Shown: piece after piece, positions 7,904-14,341 of the stretch
Numbering within the stretch: position 1 is the stretch's first letter
How the letters are laid out: each line of letters begins with the position of its first letter
DNA from: Stramonita haemastoma
Taxonomy: Eukaryota > Mollusca > Gastropoda > Neogastropoda > Muricidae
Assembly: GCA_030674155.1 (NCBI GenBank)
Contig: CM060342.1
Location: forward strand, 18,418,014-18,433,013
Direction: 5' to 3'
DNA: 15,000 nt
Translations under genes and position numbers: made by a program
The notes under the pieces: model-generated
The model's input: only the letters and a program-made list of their open reading frames with translations
Databases searched by the model: none
Told to the model about the DNA's origin: nothing

Positions 7904-8086
7904 AGAGAGAGAGAGAGAGAGAGGGGAACTACAGCCAGGTCAAAGGAAATGAACAGCTGACCCTAACTAACAGCCTGGGGCAGTGCCCTGATAGACTGTG
8001 TGTAGCAGATTGCACTGGAAAAAAAGCTGGTCGTCAATGGACAGGAAATGGGTTATTGTGTGGCAAATGGAAGGGGATCAGAATGA
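7545..8086 (+). pseudogene. Exon-like block A, copy 3: decayed terminal exon of an unrecognised cysteine-containing protein
   Basis: The frame near 7545 reads a cysteine-rich start with CLTHGATCQVHYYSSEE, then TSAASCDVNFAANTHINWW and PDSTFSPASHLYSLV, and stops at a TGA near 7752. A second frame (from about 7630) reads AIFTASLQPDHAQQP, KQGPDLLNTSFV, LVPTLDTLCLFYYYQPGGD, a long (RE)n run from the GA tract, NYSQVKGNEQLTLTNSLGQ, then CPDRLCVADCTGKK. A run of seven A (8019-8025, six in copies 0 and 2) then shifts the frame. Without that extra base the reading would continue through LVVNGQEMGYCVANG to a TGA (8084-8086), which copy 0 shares. Copies 2 and 3 are nearly identical across this block, with several differences at third codon positions. 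The family is unknown to me. The frame shifts mark it as a pseudogene unless they are assembly errors or hidden introns. Confidence 0.5.
7850..7924. repeat. Long (GA)n within block A of unit 3
   Basis: About 36 GA units with a GGGG interruption near 7899-7904, at the same site as the short GA tract of unit 2. It is read in frame as arginine/glutamate. Confidence 0.97.
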
Positions 8087-8240
8087 TTTCACGCCTTCCT
8101 TTCCCAATGCATGGGAGAATCTTTTAAACTGTCGAAAGCTTCAATGGAAAATTGACTGAATCATAAAGAAGTAAAAGATCAGATACATTATAGTGTGGAA
8201 AGTGTTCAGGTCAAGTATGGTAGAGTGCAGGACGTTGATG
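8087..8240 (+). repeat. 3' flank of block A, unit 3
   Basis: After the shared stop position, similarity to units 0 and 2 drops but does not vanish. Landmarks are CCTTTCC, AACTGTC, AAAGATCAGAT, and GTTCAGGTCAAGT with TAGAGTGCA following, against CCAGGTCAAGTGCTTTGAAGTGCA in unit 2. This is consistent with 3' untranslated or intergenic sequence in the original unit. Confidence 0.5.
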
Positions 8241-8388
8241 ACCTGAAAACCACATGTATTTTCAAAAAGAAAGAGACGTTATATCACTCTCTGCATGCCA
8301 GAAGGGTGAGCATGTATACATACAAACTGTATTTTTTGTCTTGCACCACCGACCTGTTTCTTCGGAGATCCTGTTTGTTTCCATGAAT

Positions 8389-8412
8389 CTGTCTGTCTGT
8401 CTGTCTGTCTTG
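8389..8412. repeat. (CTGT)n
   Basis: About six CTGT units, just upstream of the SINE body. Confidence 0.92.
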
Positions 8413-8428
8413 TTTGTCTCTTCTTCGG

Positions 8429-8644
8429 ATGAGACTATAAACCGAGGCCCGTGTGCGAACGCACGCAGAACATCTTGTGCACACGTTAAATCCTGTTCCA
8501 CCTTTCGTAAGAGTAGGCCATCGTGTGCCAGTGGGAACAGATGACAAGATTCACAAAACTGCATACACACGGGACTGGAAATAAAAAGCATATGAGTGCT
8601 TATTCCATTTATCCTGATATAGAAGAATAAATAAATAAAATCTC

Positions 8645-8645
<1 letters not shown>
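8429..8645 (+). mobile_element. SINE copy S1 (body and tail, no tRNA-like head)
   Basis: Begins with a TTCGGATGAGACTATAAACC-type motif followed by GAGGCCCGTGTGCGAACGCA. I recognise this motif from interspersed repeats in gastropod genomes (from memory, not searched). It shares a long body with S2 (GTGTGCGAACGC, GCAGAACATCTT, TAGGCCAT, GTGCC, GGAACAGATGACA) and the 3' part with S4 (GATGACAA-ATT-ACAAAA, GACTGGA, TGCTTATTC). It ends in a simple AATAAATAAATAAAA tail and abuts a (CT)n tract. No tRNA-like head lies upstream, so it is 5' truncated. It is inserted inside unit 3 between blocks A and B. Confidence 0.7.

Positions 8646-8647
<2 letters not shown>

Positions 8648-8693
<46 letters not shown>
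8648..8693. repeat. (CT)n before block B, unit 3
   Basis: A pure CT tract of about 23 dinucleotides, directly after the SINE S1 tail and before block B. Confidence 0.97.
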
Positions 8694-8696
<3 letters not shown>

Positions 8697-8734
8697 CCCC
8701 CCTCTTTCCTCCCCCCTCTCTTTGATTCAGATGG

Positions 8735-8850
8735 AATAAGGTTTCGTTGTTATAATGAAGGCGTCAGAAATATTCTGGAGCTTGTGCGATGCTTTAGACG
8801 AGGATGGATCGATCAGAGATAACAACATTGGCATTGTCCTATGCAAACTT
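8735..8850 (+). repeat. Block B of unit 3
   Basis: Shares TATAATGAAGGCGTCAGAAAT-type sequence, GATGCTTTAGAC, GATCAGAGATAACAA, GGCATTGTCCTATGCAAAC with block B of unit 1, and the general layout with unit 2. No conserved open frame. Confidence 0.65.
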
Positions 8851-9074
8851 GTAAAAGCTGTGCAAGCTTTCCATGGACCTTATTTGGAGATGAAAATAAA
8901 CACGTGAAAAGTGCACAGAGTGGATTAAGCCTTGGCATTTCTGATGATTGCCTAGCTGGCTGCAGGTTCAGGTACAATGGCAAACATAAGTAGCAACACG
9001 CCTGCGAGTTTTGTCATATAAGAATCGAATTTTCATCTCCCACACGGAATCAAATTACAGTTCATTCAATTGAA

Positions 9075-9235
9075 ATAGAAGCGCATGAATCATCTGAGAC
9101 GAAATTTGATATTGACAATAAGACATTGATACACTCTTGTCGGATTAGACCGCCTACATTTACGAGCTATCAAAACATAAAGTCTTATGACTTTGTAAGA
9201 TGTTTGATGTAGATCAATGTTGATTTAAGTCGTGT
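9075..9235 (+). repeat. Block B' of unit 3
   Basis: Aligns with 6395-6560 and with the reverse complement of 770-935. Key landmarks are ATCTGAGACGAAATTTGA, TTGATACACTC, CCTACATTTACGAG and GATGTTTGATGTAGATCA. Confidence 0.65.
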
Positions 9236-9331
9236 TTTTTGTGTTATTTTGTACCTAGCTATCACATACACTTTCTATATGTGGATCAAATTTTAGAAGG
9301 GGCTTTAGCTCTAACTTTGGAATATTAATTT

Positions 9332-9341
9332 CTTCTCTCTC

Positions 9342-9408
<67 letters not shown>
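9332..9408. repeat. (CT)n at the end of unit 3
   Basis: An almost pure CT tract of about 38 dinucleotides, ending in CAGTCTCAGTCTC. Confidence 0.97.
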
Positions 9409-9409
<1 letters not shown>

Positions 9410-9411
<2 letters not shown>

Positions 9412-9790
9412 CTCAGTCTCTGCTGTTTTTGGTTGTTGTTTGATTTTGGTTTTGTTTGTTTTTTTATCAGATGTTATCACTGCCAAGTGCGGGTATTGCA
9501 TGTAAAAACAACACCCACACCCTAGTCATTGCCCTCGAAATTAACTTGATCTTCCTCTTTCACACCCCATTCCCTCTATTCCTTTCTCTTCAATTCTTTC
9601 TCTTCCCCTCTTTCTACCTATCATCCCTTCTCCTCTATGTACCCCATCCCTTACTCTTGTTAAACACATCACTTTGAAAAAATATTACTCCAAAGAAATG
9701 GCAACATAAATGTATATATCCTCTCAGTGTGTCTGACTTTGACTTGATTCGGCTCGACTTGACTTCTCCATCAACTTCTTGATCAGTTAC
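9410..9790. other. Pyrimidine-rich spacer
   Basis: Contains T-rich and CT/CCTT-rich sequence (9550-9660), with a 73-codon frame that is only pyrimidine-driven. Short TTGACTTG-like repeats occur near 9735-9770. I see no gene. Confidence 0.45.
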
Positions 9791-9794
9791 TGGG

Positions 9795-10107
9795 GCAATG
9801 CACAAAACATACAAAATGTGTATGCAATTAAAAAAATAATTCTGTCATCTGTTCCTCCCGGCACAAAATGGCCTATTGTTAGGAAAGGCAGAACATGTTT
9901 TAACACGTGAAGATGTTCTGCACGCGTTCGCACACGTGACCTCAGTTTACAGTCTCATACAAGGACTTTCCGGCTAGAGGAATCTGTACTTATGTTAACT
10001 CCAGGGGAACAGTCCCCTCGAACGGGTTCCTCGGTAGTGACTCGAATACCAGCCGCAGACCCATATTAGATCACACGCTCAAGTTCTAACCACTAGGATA
10101 TACCCCC
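9795..10107 (-). mobile_element. SINE copy S2, near full length with tRNA-like head
   Basis: On the minus strand it begins near 10107 with a tRNA-like head. CTAGTGGTTAGAACTTGAG resembles an RNA polymerase III A box and GGTATTCGAGTC resembles a B box. The body follows with GGGGACTGTTCCCCTGGAGT, TAACATAAGTA, TATGAGACTGTAAACTGAGG, GTGTGCGAACGCGTGCAGAA, TAGGCCATTTTGTGCC, and GGAACAGATGACA. The last segments match S1, and the link from head to body shows both are parts of one tRNA-derived SINE. Its 3' tail is poorly preserved near 9795. This copy gives the best view of the full structure. Confidence 0.7.
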
Positions 10108-10204
10108 CCCACCACCACCATGGTTTTAAGATATGCACAAGATTGGACTGATGTGTTTGATTGCGGAACGTTGCTTTCTCTAATACGAAAGTTGGTGGAG
10201 AAAG

Positions 10205-10330
10205 GCAAGTGAAGCAATGTTAACTCCAGGAGGGAAATCACCTTAATAGAACAACTCAGCAGGGACTTGAACATATGCCATCAGCTGCCCATCGCATAAT
10301 GTGTTTGAGTTTCTAACCACTCGTTTTTTT
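10205..10330 (-). mobile_element. SINE copy S3, tRNA-like head and first part of body
   Basis: On the minus strand the head reads GAGTGGTTAGAAACTCAAAC (A-box-like), then ATGTTCAAGTCCC (B-box-like). It is followed by GGTGATTTCCCTCCTGGAGT and TAACAT, which matches the same region of S2. The body then loses similarity to S2, so it is 3' truncated or rearranged. Confidence 0.6.
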
Positions 10331-10394
10331 CGGACATTTTGACTCAAATTATGTTGTTATCTGCTACGTCCTTGGCTCAATGGTGTATTAATGG

Positions 10395-10560
10395 TGTGAT
10401 TTTGGAGTTAACATCAGTGCTGACCATTGTATGTCGGTGGGAGCGGATGACAACATTTACAAAATCGCATGCACATGTGGACTGGATGTAAAAAAAAAAA
10501 AGCACATGACTGCTTATTCTATTATTCTCGAAATAAAAGATTAAAATAAAATGAAAATAG
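10395..10560 (+). mobile_element. SINE copy S4, internally deleted body and tail
   Basis: GGTGTGATTTTGGAGTTAAC matches the head-body junction of S2 and S3. It is followed almost at once by GACCATTGTATG and GGGAGCGGATGACAACATTT, the distal part of the body in S1. The central GATGAGAC-to-CAGAACATC part is missing. The 3' part matches S1 through GACTGGAT, an A run, TGACTGCTTATTCTATT, and an AATAAAAGATTAAAATAAAA tail. An internal deletion of the middle body is the simplest reading. Confidence 0.6.
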
Positions 10561-10578
10561 ATAAAGTACACTACACTC

Positions 10579-10644
10579 ACACCACACTACACCACACCAC
10601 ACCACACCACACCACACCACACCATACCACACCACACCACACCA
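10579..10644. repeat. (ACCAC)n pentanucleotide satellite
   Basis: About 13 units of ACCAC with a few changes, starting about 20 bp after the AT-rich tail of SINE S4. Its minus strand reads as a valine/tryptophan-rich frame, which is not a gene. Confidence 0.95.
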
Positions 10645-11045
10645 AACTACTACATCCTTTTCGACCAAAAAGCCCTTCTGCTTTTGTCTTGACAGTGCTT
10701 CCATATATGTCAATGTTTGTGCCGGTTCTATCATAAGTTCAGCAGGAAAGGAGGTCATAGCGCCAGCTATCGTGAAAGAAGGTCAAGTTACTCAAGTTTC
10801 TGAACCTACTTCGGCCTACTTTTTTTGTTCTCTAAAACAACACAAACCGGGCAATTTTTCTACCATGTATGGGCGGTTTTCGATTTTTGCCAAGTTGGTG
10901 TCAACGAAGGCAGAACGCTCCATAAACGCTTGGCAATGTCTGATCCTTTTAAGTAGATGCATCATCAGCTGTACCAGGTAATGATGCGTTTGTGAAGCCA
11001 AGTGCTCAGTGTTATAAAGGTATTTCTCTGTCAGCCTTACCTTTC
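10645..11045. other. Non-repetitive spacer with a weak open stretch
   Basis: Overlapping frames of about 61 to 69 codons exist on both strands between 10772 and 11001. A CAG|GTAATG match to a splice donor lies at 10977, but no matching acceptor or protein similarity is evident. I cannot support a gene. Confidence 0.35.
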
Positions 11046-11054
11046 GCTGTCACT

Positions 11055-11112
11055 GACTCTCTCTCCCTCCCCCTCTCTCCCTCCCTCCATACCTCCTCCC
11101 CCTCTCTCCCTT
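11055..11112. repeat. Pyrimidine-rich low-complexity tract
   Basis: CT and CCCT repeats, almost free of purines, adjacent to the SINE-like element that follows. Confidence 0.85.
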
Positions 11113-11127
11113 AACTTCCTGAGGAGT

Positions 11128-11400
11128 CGGTGGGGCACTGTACCGAATATTTCAGGCCGTGTCTCTTGGGCAAGTTGAACCTGGAAGAGCCCATCCTTCT
11201 CCATGTAAAGGATGCATGCTGGGTATGTTCATGTTTCCGTAACCCACCGAATACTGACATAACTTACGGGATCTTTAACGTGCATGTCTAATCATCTGCA
11301 CACGTACATGTGCGCGAAGAGAATTAAGGAACTGGCAGGTCTCTTGCCCTCCATTTCCCCCTGGGTCACAGTCTTCATGACCTGGCAGCTCTACTGCCTT
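11128..11400. mobile_element. SINE-like interspersed repeat of a second family (S5)
   Basis: Contains GAGCCCATCCTTCTCCATGT, AAGGATGCATGCTGGGTATG, TTTCCGTAACCCACCGAA, and GGATCTTTAACGTGCATGT in that order. I recognise this string of motifs from memory as a repeat common in gastropod and other molluscan sequences, often ending in a tRNA-like part on the opposite strand. The expected tRNA-like end (right side, minus strand) is not clear here; GGCAGCTCTACTGCC at 11384-11398 may be a degenerate remnant. It shares no body motif with S1-S4. Confidence 0.6.
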
Positions 11401-12429
11401 ATGGCATGTCCAGAACATTTCGTTTTATTATTCCTAAACCAGGCCTGAAAGTTCAGGCTGTTTGGTCAGTTCTTCAAATATACGTTGGTTTGTTTGTCTT
11501 TTGGCCCAATTCATTCTTAGGAGAATTCTGTAGAACATCTCTGCACATTTCGTTTCGCTCGTTTTTCATCTGCAGTTTTAAAAGTCCATCTTTCATTTCT
11601 AAATGAAATAACAGGCCAAATCAGTGTTCGCATTATTCTAAGTTTGAGCTCATCTCCTACGCAAGTACACTAAATTCAATGAAAAATCCCAAGGTGAAAG
11701 AATTAGAAGAAGTCGATACCACCGACAGTTTACTGCAATGTTGGCTGCCATAGTAGCTTCAAAAACAGACGCAAAGATGAAATTTGTATCATGGTTTTTG
11801 GATTAGACGAAGACGTGTTCACACCATTTTGCCAAAATATTCTTTTATAGTTGCACTATCACACATGTGCGGTGGGAAAATCGTCGGCAAGAAAGACAAC
11901 TCGTCAGCCGATTAAAAAAACAAACAAACGCTAGTGAATCGATCATAGATTTGGGCTTTATTCGACAAATAAAAGCTGTCGACTCTTTGCAGATGATTTG
12001 CTTTTTAATTTATCTACACTAATGATATATGGGCCGACGTAAAATTAAAAAAGCCACACTTTCATAAGGAAAGATAGTTGCCCCCCCCCCCCCTCTGCTC
12101 CCCCTTCCCCTTTTCTCACAGTGGTAAAACAAGAAATGACCTAGAACGAAGTAAATGTTTGGGTCAGTCCACTTTTCCCAGCAGGCATAAGCGTGCTTGT
12201 GAAACACTCCAGATACGGTATATCAGATTCGAAAAGACAGTGTTTTTCAGATTCTTCACCAAATGTTGATGTGTTTGCAAGCTCTGGGCAATGTTATGAA
12301 TGACCACATGTGCACATTTTCTGAATGCATATACTTGTTATAAACTCTGGCCAACTTTAAAGAATTTGGGGACGTGCACATAATTCAGCCTGGGAAATAC
12401 TCCACCCGTTATCTGCAAATATCCATTAT
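11401..12429. other. About 1 kb without a supported gene
   Basis: AT-rich, non-repetitive sequence apart from a 13-base C run (12081-12093). Frames of 62 to 66 codons (11406-11606 and 12019-12269) show no domain-like pattern. Nothing further can be supported. Confidence 0.45.
12081..12093. repeat. Poly-C run of 13
   Basis: A pure C run followed by CT-rich sequence. Confidence 0.9.
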
Positions 12430-12740
12430 AGTCTAGTCCATATGTGCTTAACTATGTTAAAAACCTGTCAGCCAATCTAGCCCTAATGTGCTCAACTCTT
12501 GTTAAAACCAATCAATCAATCTAGCCCTAACATGCTTAACTCTTGTTAAAAACCAACCAATCTATCCATAACATGCTTAATTATTGTTAAAAACCAATCA
12601 ACCAATCCAGCCCTAAAATGCTTAACTCTTGTTAAAAACCAATCAACCAATCCAGCCCTAAAATGCTTAGCTATTGTTAAAAAAACAATCAACCAATTCA
12701 GCCCTAGCATGCTCATTAAAAACCAATTGACCAAGAAACC
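12430..12740 (+). repeat. Minisatellite, about 44-bp unit, seven copies
   Basis: The landmark TGCTTAAC (or a close variant) occurs at 12445, 12489, 12533, 12574, 12619, 12664 and 12710, giving periods of 44, 44, 41, 45, 45 and 46 bp. Each unit reads approximately CAATC-A-CCCTAA-ATGCTTAAC, then TCTTGTTAAAAACCAATCAA. Units four and five (TGCTTAAC at 12574 and 12619) are the most regular pair by spacing and share CCAATCCAGCCCTAAAATGC. The ends are degenerate. On the minus strand a 45-bp unit keeps frame, giving a repeating 15-residue peptide in an open frame of 115 codons, which I take as a by-product. Confidence 0.9.
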
Positions 12741-13440
12741 GACCAACCAGAAAATAAAGCAAATGCAAACACACATCCATAAACATCCCACAACATACCC
12801 CCCCCCTCCCCAACAAACAAACGAACAAACTGTCACATCTGTGTAAGGAAATAGACACCAAGACAAAAACACCAGCATCCAGTCCTCTCCCAAACCAAGT
12901 ACCTCACTGCACTGTTATCGATTCTCTCTGCCACCTTCTTCATTCACTGAGCAAAAGGACCACAATTAACGAGGTATCCTCCTGACCAGAGTCCCCCTCA
13001 AGGCATGTAACAGGAGTACCCCCCTCCCTGCACACCCTGTTAGCCAGTCCCCCTCCATACATCATTCTCACATTATAAACGAGCGCGGAGAAAGACGGTA
13101 AAGACTGAAAGTACGGTGGAAACAAATCAGAAATGTCATATTATGGGCAAAAAGCATAGCAGAATGGACGTCCCGTGTCCCGTCACCGTGTTTTTACGGG
13201 CTCACTAAGTGGTTAAAGCTGCAACACTGTGTACACGTCACAAAAGTAGGGGGGTCATGCAGGGAGGGTCAAGATTTACCTGGGAAATGGGACATGTGAA
13301 TGGATTTAGAAGGCAAGAGGTAAGCAAGGTAGACATGACATGAAGAAGTGACAAAGAGGTAGCAGCAGACCTGATACACAAGCTGAAACATCTGGTGCAG
13401 AATTTCTAGATGGCGAATTTCTCTGTTTTTGAAATAATCA
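12741..13440. other. About 700 bp without a supported gene
   Basis: Contains short C runs (about 12799-12806 and 13018-13024) and AACAAACAAACGAACAAAC-like repeats near 12810-12830. No gene, RNA or mobile element is recognisable. Confidence 0.45.
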
Positions 13441-13470
13441 AGTGTTTGAACTGAAGTGAATGGTGAAAAT

Positions 13471-13493
13471 ACTATTTACATTGCAAGTCCTAT
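13471..13493 (+). repeat. Direct repeat, left copy
   Basis: ACTATTTACATTGCAAGTCC is matched at 13742-13761 by ATTGTTTACGTGGCAAGTCC. The pair flanks the fold-back at 13580-13681. Confidence 0.5.
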
Positions 13494-13579
13494 TCTCCCC
13501 CCCATTCCACCCGTGCATTAATAAAAGAAGTACTTTACCATGTTCTGTTTGACAACTTAAATATTACACAACTGTCAAT

Positions 13580-13681
13580 GAGTAAAAAGTAGTGAAGAAA
13601 AACAAGTGCAGGTACCAACTTCTCAATCATTTTGAAAATGACGTATCAAAGACTTTTGTTTTTCCTCACTACTTTTTCCTC
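13580..13681. repeat. Fold-back inverted repeat with central palindrome
   Basis: The left arm (13580-13608, GAGTAAAAAGTAGTGAAGAA then AAACAAGTGC) and right arm (13651-13681) are near-perfect reverse complements over about 29 bp with about three mismatches. The 42-base loop itself holds a perfect 7-bp palindrome, TCATTTTGAAAATGA (13627-13641). The structure could fold as a two-level hairpin, typical of a small fold-back or MITE-like insertion. No target duplication is certain. Confidence 0.7.
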
Positions 13682-13741
13682 AATATCTGCCAATGAGTAC
13701 TGAGCTTTACGTCACATTTTCTGGTCTTTTACCAAAGTGAT

Positions 13742-13761
13742 ATTGTTTACGTGGCAAGTCC
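13742..13761 (+). repeat. Direct repeat, right copy
   Basis: Partner of 13471-13493, about 271 bp downstream, with roughly 16 of 20 bases shared. It lies on the far side of the fold-back. Confidence 0.5.
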
Positions 13762-13988
13762 AGTAGAAATACAAAGACACACGCTGAAAACACCCTGAGC
13801 TATATACTGCTGTAGCCCTTTTTCTTTATAACCCGCTGCAACCTTGTGCAAAAGAGAAATACTCTACCCAATTATTGTTTCAACTGCAGCAGCAACTATT
13901 ACTTCCACGTCAATAAAATCATCAGCATAACACCAAGATAAAAAACCACAATCACCACCACAAAAGCAAGACCAGTAGCAGCAGAAGT

Positions 13989-14064
13989 AATGATGATGGT
14001 GATGATGATGATGTGATGATAATGAAGATGATGATGATGATGATGATAAAAAGAAGAAGAAGAA
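13989..14064. repeat. (GAT)n/(GAA)n trinucleotide tract
   Basis: GAT repeats with a few interruptions pass into short GAA repeats. The minus-strand frame reads it as serine and histidine runs, which are not evidence of a gene. Confidence 0.95.
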
Positions 14065-14103
14065 TATAAAGTTAGTCGACTGTTGTCTTTTTCTTGGTTT
14101 CAG

Positions 14104-14341
14104 AGCAATAACAAGCTCTTTTGGCCATTCAAGTTTTTGGGGGGATGAAAAAGAAGAGGTCCATTCACTTGTACTGTACACAGACCACAAATCTTACTCC
14201 CACGCTTTCTCTAAGCAGTCAGCTAAAAAGACCATTTGTAACGTGTCATCACACCACACTCTGCCATTCATTACTTTTGCACAGGAGCCCGAAAATAAAC
14301 GACCCAACAGCCCAGCGTCAAGAAGGAGGACACGTCTATAA
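14104..14341 (+). CDS. Weak candidate 3' terminal exon, 78 codons
   Basis: A polypyrimidine stretch ending TTTTTCTTGGTTTCAG (acceptor AG at 14102-14103) resembles a 3' splice site. From 14105 a frame without an initiator ATG stays open for 78 codons to a TAA at 14339-14341. It starts AITSSFGHSSFWGDEKEEVH and ends with a basic PNSPASRRRTRL. I recognise no domain. The same frame is closed upstream at 14066, within the presumed intron. Open frames of this length arise often by chance in 15 kb, no upstream exon is visible in the window, and no clear polyadenylation signal was found soon after. I list it only because the acceptor is good. Confidence 0.12.

Larger units (their letters stand above)
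7320..9410 (+). repeat. Unit 3 of the large repeat array
   Basis: Landmarks in order are the 5' flank (7355-7545), block A with a long GA tract (7545-8086), the A 3' flank (to about 8240), a CTGT repeat and SINE fragment (8389-8645), (CT)n (8648-8693), block B (8735-8850), block B' (9075-9235) and a terminal (CT)n (9332-9408). It lacks the GT tract found after B' in units 1 and 2. The SINE explains most of the longer A-to-B distance compared with unit 2. Confidence 0.65.

Noticed and set aside
10010..10107. Possible tRNA gene on the minus strand
   Set aside because: A-box and B-box-like motifs are present, but no proper cloverleaf pairing is evident and the sequence continues into a SINE body; it is better explained as a SINE head.
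10772..10981. Open frames on both strands with a CAG|GTAATG donor-like site at 10977
   Set aside because: Lengths are within chance expectation, no partner acceptor or domain is visible, and neither strand is clearly favoured.
12430..12740. Possible CRISPR-like regular spacing
   Set aside because: The units are contiguous tandem repeats without distinct spacers, and the window is animal-like.
12546..12893. 115-codon minus-strand frame with a repeating 15-residue peptide
   Set aside because: It arises because the minisatellite unit is near 45 bp. The remainder is C-run and CT-biased sequence with no conserved start or family resemblance.
13864..14190. 108-codon minus-strand frame with serine and histidine runs
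   Set aside because: The runs come from the (GAT)n tract and the rest has no recognisable feature.
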